In this document: positions 1 through 8,623 of the stretch, one piece after another
Layout: each line of letters starts with the position of its first letter
How positions within the stretch are numbered: the stretch's first letter is position 1
Assembly (NCBI RefSeq): GCF_019423325.1
Contig: NZ_JAHZBQ010000003.1
Coordinates: 62,001-126,000, forward strand
Length of the DNA stretch: 64,000 nucleotides
Direction of reading: 5' to 3'
Source of the DNA: Campylobacter sp.
GTDB lineage: Bacteria; Campylobacterota; Campylobacteria; Campylobacterales; Campylobacteraceae
The notes under the pieces: generated by a model
What the model was told of the DNA's origin: nothing
The model's input: only the letters and a program-made list of their open reading frames with translations
Databases searched by the model: none
Program-made: the position numbers and the translations under genes

Positions 1-215
1 GAAAAATTTAGCGTAGTCGCGACGCTGATAATTCATACGCTGCAAATCTGAATAGATGGGCGCGGCAATGATGGTCCAAGAACCTGCCGTCGCGCATAGA
101 GTGAGCGCAGTAGGTCGCATCATTGGGCTAGGTCGGAGCCGTAAGGATATGCGCCTAAGCTGATCGTTGGTAAATTTAAGATAAAATTGCGCCACTTTAA
201 CCAAAGGAGAAAACA

Positions 216-638
216 ATGGGTTTACTTTCATTCGTAGCCGAAGCAGGCAAGAAACTACTAGGTCTAGGCGATGACGCCAAGCACGTAAAAGACGAGATCG
301 CCACCAATCTCAGCTCTACGCCGGTAGAAGGGCTAGAGGTCGAGGTGCAGGGCGACACCGTCAAAATCAGCGGCAACGCCGATAAGGAAACTCTCGAAAA
401 AGCAGCCCTCATCGCGGGCAACACAGCAGGCATTAAAAACGTGCAGATCGAGGGCATCAGAGAGGATAGCGCCGAGAACTACTACACCATCGTAAAGGGC
501 GATAACCTATCTAAAATCGCGAAGAAATTCTACGGCGACGCGAATAAATACAAGATTATTTTCGACGCCAACCGCGAGGTTATTAAGGACGCAAACCTCA
601 TCTATCCGGGGCAGAAGATCAGAATTCCAAAAGCTTAA
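216..638 (+). CDS. BON-LysM domain protein, Kbp (YgaU)-like
   Basis: The 140-residue protein has a BON domain at about residues 25-85 and a C-terminal LysM domain from about residue 90 (YTIVKGDNLSKIAKKFYGD ... IYPGQKIRIP). This is the domain order and nearly the length of E. coli Kbp/YgaU, a small cytoplasmic potassium-binding protein of 149 residues. There is no signal peptide, which also fits Kbp rather than a secreted LysM protein. The ATG start follows a strong AAAGGAGA ribosome site at 205-212, and a TAAAAT -10-like box lies near 181-186. The gene stands alone and is closed by a terminator hairpin. Family assignment is firm; potassium binding is inferred from the E. coli homologue. Confidence 0.9.
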   Translation: MGLLSFVAEAGKKLLGLGDDAKHVKDEIATNLSSTPVEGLEVEVQGDTVKISGNADKETLEKAALIAGNTAGIKNVQIEGIREDSAENYYTIVKGDNLSKIAKKFYGDANKYKIIFDANREVIKDANLIYPGQKIRIPKA

Positions 639-655
639 GCTCGCTTTTGAATACT

Positions 656-684
656 GCGGCTTGATTTTGCAAGCCGCGGATTTT
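656..684 (+). terminator. Rho-independent terminator after the kbp-like gene
   Basis: A perfect 8-bp GC-rich stem (GCGGCTTG at 656-663 paired with CAAGCCGC at 670-677, 6-nt loop) lies 18 nt after the stop codon and is followed by a T-rich stretch. Confidence 0.75.
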
Positions 685-1012
685 ACTTTTGCGCGTACTG
701 CGCTGCGTTTGCGCGAGCCGCGATTTTATAAATCTGCGCCGCAGCGAGATTTTGGCGAGCTATGTATTTTGCTAGCCGTGGATTTGCAGACTGTAAATTT
801 TGCGAGCTGCAACTTTAAGGCTATGGTCTGCTTTTGCGAGATGGGTTTTGATTTTAAGTCGTAGCGCGGTTTTGCGAGACGCACTGCGGTGGATAGTGGA
901 TTATTTGCCGTATCGCCTGTGTGCCGATATATGCCTGCATACCGCTCTAACGGATTTACGATAGATTCCATCGCACCAGCCAAACATATCGCGCTTTGAT
1001 TGAGATATAAAG
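685..1012. other. Intergenic region with degenerate short repeats
   Basis: No convincing gene is present. From about 660 to 870 the sequence is built from loosely repeated GCGAGCCGC / ATTTTGCGAGCTGC-like phrases about 25-35 nt apart. Short open frames on both strands here have no ribosome site and the composition of the repeat, so I treat them as non-coding. Confidence 0.5.
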
Positions 1013-1714
1013 ATGCCTGAAAATTTTAAAATTTCACCTAGAGATTACGATAAAGAGCCGCTAGTCATAAACGGCTACGAAAAATTTTTTGCGATCGCTT
1101 GGTATTTAGTATTGTTATTTTCCGTCTTAACGATAGCTATAATAAAGGATTTTATGGAATGCGGATCTTTATGTTCACCAAAAGGCGTAGTTATGAATTT
1201 GGTAATGTTAGGAATTCTTATTGCGATATGCATCTTTAAGTTAATTCGCAGCAAGCAACAAATAAGATTCACGGATAGATATATAGAATTTATCGAAAAC
1301 GGCGTCGTTAAGAGATTTTGCAAAGTAGAATTCGACGAACTGCGAAGGAGCTTTTCGATTGACGTATTTATTAGCTCAGAAATTTTACAGTATATCTGCA
1401 ATTTATCTCTTACGATACTGGGACTCATAGCTCTAAAATGGGAGCTTTTAGAGATAATATTTTTTATCTATCTATGGGGATTTTTCTTAAATTTTATATT
1501 TTATCTATCGGTGAATAAAAACCTCAAAGGCTTTAGAGCTCTGCCATTTATAAGGGTCGCTGAACCTACGACCAACCCAGGATATCACAATATTTTACCA
1601 AGATATTATCTTATCTATATCTACAACGATAAAATTTACAACGATATCAAAGAGTATTTTTTGCAGAAAAATATAGATATCGACTACATCAAGAAGAATT
1701 ATCTGTTTGCCTAA
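1013..1714 (+). CDS. Hypothetical inner-membrane protein
   Basis: The 233-residue protein was not recognised as a named family. Hydrophobic segments at about residues 25-45, 60-80, 125-143 and 145-165 suggest four membrane helices, with a short polar stretch between the second and third pairs and a charged C-terminal tail (KIYNDIKEYFLQKN). The ATG start follows GATATAAAG without a strong ribosome site. The gene is noticeably more AT-rich and richer in ATA and TTA codons than its neighbours, which may mark it as accessory. It stands alone between the kbp-like gene and the convergent DUF3137 gene. Confidence 0.65.
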   Translation: MPENFKISPRDYDKEPLVINGYEKFFAIAWYLVLLFSVLTIAIIKDFMECGSLCSPKGVVMNLVMLGILIAICIFKLIRSKQQIRFTDRYIEFIENGVVKRFCKVEFDELRRSFSIDVFISSEILQYICNLSLTILGLIALKWELLEIIFFIYLWGFFLNFIFYLSVNKNLKGFRALPFIRVAEPTTNPGYHNILPRYYLIYIYNDKIYNDIKEYFLQKNIDIDYIKKNYLFA

Positions 1715-1802
1715 AACCATAAAACCGCAAGTATAAGCCCAAATAATCGACACTCGGTTTGCGTAAAAATCTATAAAATTTTATCTAATCAACTGCGTTT
1801 GT

Positions 1803-2861
1803 CTAAATCCAAATCCTCACATTCAGTTTTAAAATTTTAACGATACTCAAAAAGTTTAAAATTTCGCTCTTTATCTCGCTTGCGGGATCGCGGCGCAGCA
1901 CGCTTTCATAGACGCTAGGCTCGAAATTATCGCGCCCGGTGTGCACGAAAATATGGATCCGCCGCTCTCTGATGCTCGCCCAGATCTGCGCCCCGAGCGC
2001 GTCGCCCACCGCCAAAAATCGCTCCATAAATGCAGGCGTCAGCACGTACATCGCGTTTTGCGGCTCATCGCTAAGCACCTTGTAGCGCGCGGCAAACTCC
2101 ACGTTATCCATCGCAACGGGCTTTAGGCCTACGTGCTGTTTGTTTTGTATCTCGCGCGGATAGATGAAAACGGGCGCGATGATGCGTTTGTTAAATTCCG
2201 CTACGAAAAACGCCCCCACGAGCTCGTGCTGTAAATTTTGATGGAAAAAGCTCACGTCGCTAAACTCGAAGCTCACTCCCTGCCACGCGCCGCCCACGCG
2301 GTCGTTGCCGTGCAGATTTTCGATAAACTCGAACAGATCGCTCTGCACCACGCGCCAAAACGGCACGCTGCCGTAGGAGACGTATTCGTAGCCGAGCTCG
2401 CGCACGAAAGGCGCCAGATAGTGCTGCTTGTAGCTTTGGCGGTACCGCCCGGTAAAGATATCTTGCGCGCTTTTTACGCCGAGCGCGTAAAGCCGCGCCG
2501 CTAACCACACCGCAAGCGCGAGCGCAGCCAAGCTTATCAACGCCTGCGGCAAGGCTGCGGAGTATTTGAAGATCAAAAACGAAATCGCGACCGAGCCGAA
2601 CTTTAAGATATTTTCCGTGCCGATGAGATCCTTTTGCCAGCCGTTTAAGTGCACCTCTTTAAGGCTTACGGCGAGCGAGGCGACCGCCAGCAGCATAAGC
2701 ATCATCGTGCTAAAGCTCTGCGCGCCCTGCCTATCTGCAAAATACGCGATAGCGCCGAACACCGCAAACAAGACGATCGTGCTTACGACGATGATGAACT
2801 TTAGCTGTTCCACGTGCTTTTTCGCGTCCAGCCTCAGGCGCTCCAAATCGTAAATAGTCAA
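1803..2861 (-). CDS. DUF3137 domain membrane protein
   Basis: The 352-residue protein has a charged N-terminus, a strong hairpin of membrane segments at about residues 22-43 and 50-67, another hydrophobic pair at about 85-125, and a long soluble C-terminal half containing the DUF3137 pattern (RYKVLSDEPQNAMYVLTPAFMERF, then a strand-rich stretch and an FEPSVYES-like segment). The function of DUF3137 proteins is unknown; in many genomes they neighbour LemA genes, but here the LemA gene is 35 kb away. The start is a TTG codon preceded by GAAGGG about 8 nt upstream; no ATG fits better. The family call rests on pattern recall, so confidence is moderate. Confidence 0.7.
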   Translation of the reverse strand: MTIYDLERLRLDAKKHVEQLKFIIVVSTIVLFAVFGAIAYFADRQGAQSFSTMMLMLLAVASLAVSLKEVHLNGWQKDLIGTENILKFGSVAISFLIFKYSAALPQALISLAALALAVWLAARLYALGVKSAQDIFTGRYRQSYKQHYLAPFVRELGYEYVSYGSVPFWRVVQSDLFEFIENLHGNDRVGGAWQGVSFEFSDVSFFHQNLQHELVGAFFVAEFNKRIIAPVFIYPREIQNKQHVGLKPVAMDNVEFAARYKVLSDEPQNAMYVLTPAFMERFLAVGDALGAQIWASIRERRIHIFVHTGRDNFEPSVYESVLRRDPASEIKSEILNFLSIVKILKLNVRIWI

Positions 2862-3362
2862 AATTTCACCCTTCTTTCAATTTGCTCGCAATTTTAGCAA
2901 AATTCTAGGAATTTTGGAATTTCAAAGCTTGCTCGTCCGCACATAAGGCGAATTTTTTATATGAATTTTACACAGCACCCTAAATTTAAGGATAAATTCA
3001 AAGCTCTAAGCTTAAAATTCCGTCCTAGCGGGGGCGGTGCGCAGAAGCGGAATTTCAAATAAAAGCGGCGCCAAATTTCGGCACGCGGAAGTTAAATTAC
3101 AAGGCATAAATTTGCTACGTAGAATTTTCAAGGCTCGATTCAAAGCGTTATTGGCGCGAGGCTTAAGATCGGTATAAACTTGCTACGTAAAATTTAAAAG
3201 CGGGATTTCCTAGCTAAATTTTTTAAAAGCAAATTTCAGTAAAATTTCACGAGGCAGAATTTCAAATTAAAATTTTGCAAATTAAATTCCGCAAAGTAAA
3301 GTTTTAAAGCGAAATCTTGCGCTAAAAATGTCGTCATTCGCAAATCAAATCATGGAGCAAAA
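2862..3362. other. Intergenic region with block duplicated at 14.6 kb
   Basis: No gene is seen. The block at about 2978-3101 is repeated in the same orientation at about 14600-14712, upstream of the second radical SAM gene. The last 20 nt before each gene, including the ribosome site, also match. Between these parts this copy has about 240 nt rich in AAATTT/AAATTC words, against about 50 nt in the other copy. The duplication therefore covers the upstream region as well as the gene. Confidence 0.7.
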
Positions 3363-4259
3363 ATGAGATATATTTTCGGGCCCGTCGCCTCGCGTAGGTT
3401 CGGGCGCAGCCTCGGCATCGATCTGAGCCCGCAGCGCAAGCAGTGCAACTTCAACTGCGTATATTGCGAGCTGGGCGCGGGCAAGCCGGTAAGCGCGATG
3501 AGCGGGCCCTGTGAGATCGGCCCGGTCATCGCCGAGCTGAAAACTGCGCTGGCGATGCATCATAACATAGACGTCATCACGATCACGGCAAACGGCGAGC
3601 CTACGCTGCATCCGCGCTTTGCAGAGCTCGTGGACGCGCTAAAGGCGCTGAACCTACCGCAGAAGCTGCTTGTGCTCTCAAACGGCTCGCTCGTGCGCGA
3701 AAACAGCGCGGCACTAATGAAGCTTGATATTTGCAAATTTTCGCTAGATAGCGCGCTTGCAAAAAGCTTTCGCAAGGTGGACGGCCCGCACGCAGGTATT
3801 AACGCCGAGAATATCATAAGCGCGATCGCGGATTTTGCGCACGAGTTTCGCGGCGAGCTTGATATCGAAATCCTAGTCGTGCGCGGGCTAAATGACACAC
3901 AAGAGGACTTTGCGGCGCTGAATGCGGCTTTAGCTCGCATCAACCCGCACCGCGTAGATCTTGGCACTATAGATCGTCCGCCTGCATACCGCGTGCAGGG
4001 TGTGAGCGAGGCACAGCTGCGCTATCTGGCTACTTTCATCGAAAATCAAAACGTAAATATAATCGCCGCACCCAAATACGCAAGCGAGCGACTGAGCTTT
4101 AGCGAGGATGAGATATTGCATACTTTGGTACGTCGTCCGCAGCGCACGAGCGACGTGGAGGCGATGTTTGACGAAGCGAGCGCGCAGCTTTTAAAGCGTC
4201 TTGTGGGTGCGGGTAAGGTTGTTTTTAAGGACGGCTACTATAAAATCGCCAAGAAATAG
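3363..4259 (+). CDS. Radical SAM protein, copy 1
   Basis: The 298-residue protein carries the radical SAM cluster motif CNFNCVYC (CxxxCxxC, residues 28-35) near the N-terminus, a glycine-containing SAM-binding strand (ITANGEPTLHP, the GGEP-like motif) at about 73-83, and a C-terminal segment of about 75 residues (SEDEILHTLVRRPQRTSDVEAMFD...) resembling a small winged-helix. The substrate is unknown. An ATG start follows TGGAGC. A second copy at 14787-15683 differs at about 15 residues, and both stay intact with the same length. The pair is in direct orientation about 11.4 kb apart. The family is certain; the role is not. Confidence 0.9.
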   Translation: MRYIFGPVASRRFGRSLGIDLSPQRKQCNFNCVYCELGAGKPVSAMSGPCEIGPVIAELKTALAMHHNIDVITITANGEPTLHPRFAELVDALKALNLPQKLLVLSNGSLVRENSAALMKLDICKFSLDSALAKSFRKVDGPHAGINAENIISAIADFAHEFRGELDIEILVVRGLNDTQEDFAALNAALARINPHRVDLGTIDRPPAYRVQGVSEAQLRYLATFIENQNVNIIAAPKYASERLSFSEDEILHTLVRRPQRTSDVEAMFDEASAQLLKRLVGAGKVVFKDGYYKIAKK

Positions 4260-4409
4260 CGGCGGAATTACGAGGTAGAATTTCGTTTCGTAATTTAATA
4301 ACAAAATTTTATCGAGATTTCGCAGGTTGAATTTTGCGTCCAAATTTTTAATAGGTGAAATTTTACGTAAATAACCCGCGATGATGTTATGAAATAATAG
4401 GGCGCGTAA

Positions 4410-4616
4410 TCCAGATTTAAAATTCTGCAAAGAATAAATTTAATCGACGAAAATTCTAATGGCAAAAATGCGGGCGCAAATGCTTCGGCTACAGAAAATT
4501 CCAATATCAAAAAATATAATTTTAGAAATTCCGCCTCGCAAAGCTCTGGCGGCGAAGATCAGAGTGCCGAAAATTCTAACAGCGAAAATCAAGGTGCCAA
4601 AAATTCGGGTGCGTAA
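4410..4616 (+). pseudogene. Decayed low-complexity coding tail (ABC-ATPase-like)
   Basis: An open frame of 68 codons without a usable start codon ends in a tail (ASQSSGGEDQSAENS ... GAKNSGA, stop TAA 4614-4616). It matches the last ~30 residues of the iron ABC ATPase encoded at 19806-20660 (ASQSSGVEDQGAKN ... GAQNSGA, stop). The match continues past both stop codons into the same downstream repeat, so this is a duplicated 3' gene end rather than chance. No ATPase core is present upstream. I read it as a non-functional remnant. Confidence 0.6.
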
Positions 4617-4834
4617 AATTCCGGTGCATAAAATTTAGCTCGCATGATAAAAAATAAAGCTGCGTTAAAATTTAAAAATTTCACTGCCCACCCGCGCTTT
4701 TTTTGGGTTCGCTTGCAGTTTGCGCGAGCAGGTGCGGCTCTTTGCTGCGCATGTCCCGCCGAAGCTATTTGCCTCGAAAGATCAAGCATCGTCGCAAAAC
4801 CGAGCGAAGTGGGTAAAAATTTAAAAAGCCGAAA
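4525..4834 (+). repeat. Dispersed repeat, copy A (inverted relative to 19.6-19.9 kb)
   Basis: This ~310-nt block matches the reverse complement of about 19603-19896. It includes the coding-like NSGA tail, then a non-coding ~200-nt core (CATGA.AAAAATAAAGCT.CG, a GCGCGAGCAGG.GCGGCTCTTTGCTGCGCA segment, AAAGATCAAGCA.CGTCGCAAAACCGAGCG). Both copies lie immediately downstream of a minus-strand or remnant 3' end. A spurious frame can be read through the core in each copy, but it lacks a ribosome site and the substitutions look untethered to codons. Confidence 0.75.
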
Positions 4835-4937
4835 TTTTAAAATCATGCAGGCTTGCTTTGCCGCGTAAATTTCGGAGTCGCTTTTGCACGTTTAAATTTT
4901 AAAATCGCACGGAGATAAATTTAGTCCGCAGCGAGCG

Positions 4938-7325
4938 TTATTCTGTGATTTTGGTGGGCTCGCCGAATAGCCTATTCATCTCGGAGATCAAAATTTCCTT
5001 GCCGTCCTGCGCGCCGTTTGCGAGCTCGGCAAGACCTGCCTTGGCGGCGCGCACGCTCTTACTTGTATCGCGAGGCTTTGCGGCGTAGTTTTGCGGATCG
5101 GTGGATCTTAACAGATCATCCTTCTCTCCGTCGTCATCTCCTGCAGAAATTTCGGAATTTTGCAGCTTGGAATTTGAAGTGGAATTTCGCTGCTCAGAAT
5201 TTTGCGTCGTAGAATTTTCCGAATTTTGCCGCTCGGAATTTCTTGCCGCATCCATTTGCAACTTTGCGGCTTGCGCCTCATTTGCGGCAGAATTTATTTG
5301 CGACGCACAGCTCTGCTCGCTCGCTTGCGCGCCGGTTAAATTCCTATGATCTTGCTCGCCTACTTGCGTAGATTCGGGATTTTCTTGCACGCTACTAGAG
5401 GTGGGGCTTTCAGTAAAATTTTGTGCCGCGGAATTTACAGGGCTTTGCGAGGTCGAATTTCTCGGGCGTGTAGTATCGGCGCCGGATTCGGAATCCGCGC
5501 CTTGCGTATAATTCGTGCTTTGCGTAGCGGTTGCGCCGCGTGTGGAATTTCGATCGCGTTCGCTCTGGGTGGGATCATCGCCGTTTTGCGGCGCGCTTTG
5601 CTCGATTTTGATTTTTGCGTTCTCGCCGAAAAGCGATTTTAGTACGCTATTTACCGCTCGCGAGCCCTTGCGTAGGTACTCTCTGTCCTGTCCCTGCGCG
5701 CGCGAGAGCAGATGCAGCGTGCCGCGCTCGAACTTTAAAAATTCTATGCATTTGCTAAATTTCTCGCCCAGATCGTAATCGCGGTCGTAAATTTTGGCTA
5801 AAAAATTCTCGTAAATTTCATTTTGAGCGCCCGTTTTGATGGCGGAACTTACGCCGTTCCGCGCCGTCTTGGTGCCTGCGGCGACGGCTGCATCTTGCTG
5901 TGCGGCGCCGCTTTTGGCGTCGTTTCGCGCCGCAAGGCTTCGCTCACTTTCTGCGGTATCAGGTGTATCGCTGCGCTTGCTTGCATCGCTAGATGTGCCG
6001 TTTAATTTATCGGCAGCCACACTGCCCGCCGCCGTATTTGAATCGCCGCCATGCGCTTTCGCCGCGCCGCTCGGCGTGAGAACGCGGTCCGTGCCTTGCT
6101 CGGCGCCTTGATTAAAATTTGGCGTGGAGTTTGCGCTCGCCCTAGAGTCTATGCCCGCTCGAGAGCCCACCGCAAAGCTTGGGCTTGATCTAAAATTTCC
6201 GTCGCCGGAGAAATTTGGTTCAGCCGAAAAGCGATCGTTCGCAAAAGAGCCCATCGCGCCAGTGCCTTGATCCAGCGATCTTCCGATCTCGATCAGCTCG
6301 TCGATCTCGCGCAGATTGACCGCCTCCATCATCATAAAAATCATCATAGAAATTGCGTAGGTGTTGTCCGGGCTGATGGCGAGCATGCTCTTAGCGCCCG
6401 CTAAAATGCGGAAAAACCGCTCGTACATCAGCAGGCTAAATTTCGCGTCTCGGCGCAGGAATTTATCCTTTAAATTTGCGATCATCTCGTCGATTATTGT
6501 CTCGGCGTTGTAGTTTTCGACCTCTTTAATGATCTCGATCGCGCCCGCGCGGTCCTGGCGTAGCACGACGTCTAAAATTTCGCCGATTTTAGCGGGATCG
6601 AGCAAGCCCAGCATATCGGCGATCGCGCGCTGTGTGATGCCTTCGCGGCTAAAGATAATCGCCTGATCGAGAAGCGTGAGTGTATCTCGTAGCGAGCCCG
6701 AGCCGCTGCGCGCCAAAATTTCAAGCGCGCCCTCTTCGTAAGCGATGTTTTCGGTTTTTAAAATTTGCGCCAGGTGCGCTACGACGGCGCTTTTGGCGAT
6801 TGGTTTAAAGCGAAAGTGCTGCGTGCGCGATAGCACCGTGACGGGAAGCTTGAGCGGATCGGTAGTCGCAAGGATAAATTTTACGTAATTAGGCGGCTCC
6901 TCAAGTGTCTTTAAAAGCGCGTTGGAGGCCTCTTTGGTGAGCATATGCACCTCGTCGATGATGAAAATTTTAAAGCGCGCGCTTGCGGGATGATACTTCG
7001 TCTGCTCGATAAGCTCGCGGATATCGTCGATCTTGCGGTGGCTGGCGGCGTCCATCTCGATAATGTCGATGTGGCGCCCCTCGTTTGCCATTACGCAGTT
7101 ATCGCAGACCTCGCACGGCTTGCCGGTAGGGCCTTTATCGCATAAAAGCGCTTTGGCAAAAATCCTAGCCGTCGAGGTTTTGCCGCTGCCGCGAAGTCCG
7201 CTGAAAAGATATGCGTGGCTCAGCCTGCCCGAATCCAGCGCGTGCGCAAGGCTTTTGGCGACGGCGTCTTGACCGATGAGCTGCTCGAAGCTTTTGGGTC
7301 TGTATTTTAAAGCGAGTGTTTGCAA
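4938..7325 (-). CDS. dnaX: DNA polymerase III subunit gamma/tau
   Basis: DnaX is the clamp-loader ATPase that opens the sliding clamp and bridges the replicative polymerases. Seen: N-terminal LALKYRPKSFEQLIGQ, Walker A GLRGSGKTST (Lys about 49), a four-Cys zinc module (CDKGPTGKPCEVCDNC), Walker B IIDEVHML, and sensor/arginine-finger SRTQHF. After about residue 350 there is an extremely long Ser/Asn/Gln/Ala-rich region with repeated NS/QNS units, interrupted by a small folded patch (YENFLAKIYDRDYDLGEKFSKCIEFLKF). At 795 residues it is far longer than C. jejuni DnaX (about 510). The start was set at the TTG at 7323-7325 because AAAGGAG precedes it at the right spacing; the open frame extends ten codons further upstream without a ribosome site. 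Confidence 0.95.
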   Translation of the reverse strand: MQTLALKYRPKSFEQLIGQDAVAKSLAHALDSGRLSHAYLFSGLRGSGKTSTARIFAKALLCDKGPTGKPCEVCDNCVMANEGRHIDIIEMDAASHRKIDDIRELIEQTKYHPASARFKIFIIDEVHMLTKEASNALLKTLEEPPNYVKFILATTDPLKLPVTVLSRTQHFRFKPIAKSAVVAHLAQILKTENIAYEEGALEILARSGSGSLRDTLTLLDQAIIFSREGITQRAIADMLGLLDPAKIGEILDVVLRQDRAGAIEIIKEVENYNAETIIDEMIANLKDKFLRRDAKFSLLMYERFFRILAGAKSMLAISPDNTYAISMMIFMMMEAVNLREIDELIEIGRSLDQGTGAMGSFANDRFSAEPNFSGDGNFRSSPSFAVGSRAGIDSRASANSTPNFNQGAEQGTDRVLTPSGAAKAHGGDSNTAAGSVAADKLNGTSSDASKRSDTPDTAESERSLAARNDAKSGAAQQDAAVAAGTKTARNGVSSAIKTGAQNEIYENFLAKIYDRDYDLGEKFSKCIEFLKFERGTLHLLSRAQGQDREYLRKGSRAVNSVLKSLFGENAKIKIEQSAPQNGDDPTQSERDRNSTRGATATQSTNYTQGADSESGADTTRPRNSTSQSPVNSAAQNFTESPTSSSVQENPESTQVGEQDHRNLTGAQASEQSCASQINSAANEAQAAKLQMDAARNSERQNSENSTTQNSEQRNSTSNSKLQNSEISAGDDDGEKDDLLRSTDPQNYAAKPRDTSKSVRAAKAGLAELANGAQDGKEILISEMNRLFGEPTKITE

Positions 7326-7383
7326 AATTTCTCCTTTGATCTTACAATGATACAAAAAAATCTATAAATTTTAAATTTAGTGC

Positions 7384-7389
7384 TAAAAT
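7384..7389 (+). promoter_or_regulatory. -10 box of the YajG-like lipoprotein gene
   Basis: TGCTAAAAT, an extended -10-like element, lies 29 nt before the ATG in the 93-nt gap between divergent dnaX and the lipoprotein gene. Confidence 0.45.
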
Positions 7390-7418
7390 GCACCCGAATT
7401 TCAGAAAAAAGGATCGAA

Positions 7419-7967
7419 ATGAAAAAATTTTTACTCGGCGTCTTTGCGCTATTTTTTGTCGCTTGCTCGCAAACCAGCAGCGTCATTAGCCTAAATCCGT
7501 ATCTTTCTAAGGCCGATCAGACCGTAAGCGGCAAGTCGGTAAATATCAACGCGATCAACGATCAGCGCGAAAATCAGATGGTAATCGCCGTTATAAACGA
7601 CAACGACGGCAAATTGGTCGATGAAGTGCTTTTAAAAAACAATCTCTCGGCGTGGTTCGACAAGGCTTTGCGCGCGGAGCTTGAGGCTCGCGGCGTAAGG
7701 ATCGATCCGGCAAGCCCGAATATCGTAACCGTAAATATTAGAAGCATCTCGGCAGCGATCAACGGCTACTCGAAGGAAAATATGAGCGCAAGAGGCGAGA
7801 TCGCGATTTCTATCGTGCAGGGCAACAAAACTACGACCAAGCGCGTTTCACAGGATCAGAGCCAATTTACCGCGCTTCGCACGGCTAGATCGCTTAATCC
7901 TTTCGTGCAAAGCTTGCTTGGCGACATCGTCAAAAAATCCGCCGATCAAATCATCTTGACGCTTTAG
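7419..7967 (+). CDS. YajG-like lipoprotein
   Basis: The 182-residue protein begins with a lipoprotein signal (MKKFLLGVFALFFVAC, lipobox FVAC, lipidated Cys 16). The mature part resembles the YajG family: a short Pro-containing N-terminus (SLNPYLS), NINAINDQRENQMV, then two repeats of a strand-helix pattern ending in KSADQIILTL. YajG proteins are envelope lipoproteins of unknown role, often next to muropeptide transporter genes in enterobacteria; no such neighbour is seen here. The ATG at 7419 is chosen over an upstream in-frame ATG at 7380 because of the lipoprotein signal and AAAAAAGGA at 7405-7413. The stop codon touches the comF start. Confidence 0.75.
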   Translation: MKKFLLGVFALFFVACSQTSSVISLNPYLSKADQTVSGKSVNINAINDQRENQMVIAVINDNDGKLVDEVLLKNNLSAWFDKALRAELEARGVRIDPASPNIVTVNIRSISAAINGYSKENMSARGEIAISIVQGNKTTTKRVSQDQSQFTALRTARSLNPFVQSLLGDIVKKSADQIILTL

Positions 7968-8585
7968 ATGCGCTGCGTAAATTGCGGCGCGTTTAGCCTG
8001 CGCATGATCTGCGCCGCCTGCGCCGCAAATTTAGCCGAATGCCGCCTAAGTATGCGGCAGGTGGAGGGCTTTAGCGTGTTTTACTACTACGGCTACTCCG
8101 AAATTCGCGAGCTTATACTTTCTAAACATCATGAATACGGCGCTGCGGTGCTTGCGCGCATAGCTTCTTTAAGCCTAGCGAAATTCCCGCTTCATCTGCA
8201 GCGCGAAATTTCTGTAAATCCGCAAAACTACGAAACGTTTAAAACGGACGGAATTTTTAAATTTAACGCCGTGCCGCTTGATGATGACATACGCAGTGGC
8301 TATTCGCACACGGCGATCTTAGCCCGCGCGCTAAAAAGCAAGCTAATTGAGCCAAAATTTCACTGCCTGCGTGCGCAAAACCGCGTCAAATACACCGGAC
8401 AGAGTTTGGAATTTCGCCTAAAACACAAGCGAAATTTTAAAATTTTAACCCCGCCGCAATTTCCCGTAATCCTAGTAGACGACATCATCACCTCGGGCCT
8501 TAGCATGCTGCAAGCGCGCGAGAGCTTGATCGATGGCGGCTTTATGCCCGTGTGCGGCTTGGTTTTAGCTAATGCAAAAGAATAA
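7968..8585 (+). CDS. comF: ComF family phosphoribosyltransferase-like protein
   Basis: The 205-residue protein has an N-terminal zinc-ribbon-like part (CVNC ... CAAC, residues 3-6 and 15-18) and a C-terminal type I phosphoribosyltransferase fold with the PRPP loop [15 protein letters not shown] conserved upstream patch ([19 protein letters not shown]) is equivalent to the QTQLSR/KNAFR region of ComF. ComF proteins take part in natural transformation in many bacteria and act in the cytoplasm. The ATG directly follows the lipoprotein stop codon and has no ribosome site of its own, so translation is probably coupled. Confidence 0.85.
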   Translation: MRCVNCGAFSLRMICAACAANLAECRLSMRQVEGFSVFYYYGYSEIRELILSKHHEYGAAVLARIASLSLAKFPLHLQREISVNPQNYETFKTDGIFKFNAVPLDDDIRSGYSHTAILARALKSKLIEPKFHCLRAQNRVKYTGQSLEFRLKHKRNFKILTPPQFPVILVDDIITSGLSMLQARESLIDGGFMPVCGLVLANAKE

Positions 8586-8590
8586 TTCGC

Positions 8591-8596
8591 TATAAT
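8591..8596 (+). promoter_or_regulatory. -10 box upstream of gyrA
   Basis: A perfect TATAAT hexamer preceded by GC (GCTATAATCGCG) lies 27 nt before the gyrA ATG, downstream of the comF stop. The following leader carries AAAAGGA as ribosome site. Confidence 0.65.
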
Positions 8597-8623
8597 CGCG
8601 CTTTAAAATTTAAAAGGATATTT

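Noticed and set aside
661..983. Short frames on both strands after the kbp-like gene
   Set aside because: They lie in degenerate repeat DNA downstream of the terminator and have no ribosome site.
4644..4868. 74-codon plus-strand frame in repeat copy A
   Set aside because: Same repeat; similarity to the other frame is explained by the shared DNA, and no ribosome site or coding bias supports it.
7323..7355. Longer DnaX start at 7355
   Set aside because: The extra codons lack a ribosome site; AAAGGAG sits directly before the TTG at 7325, and the product then begins at the usual LALKYRP position.
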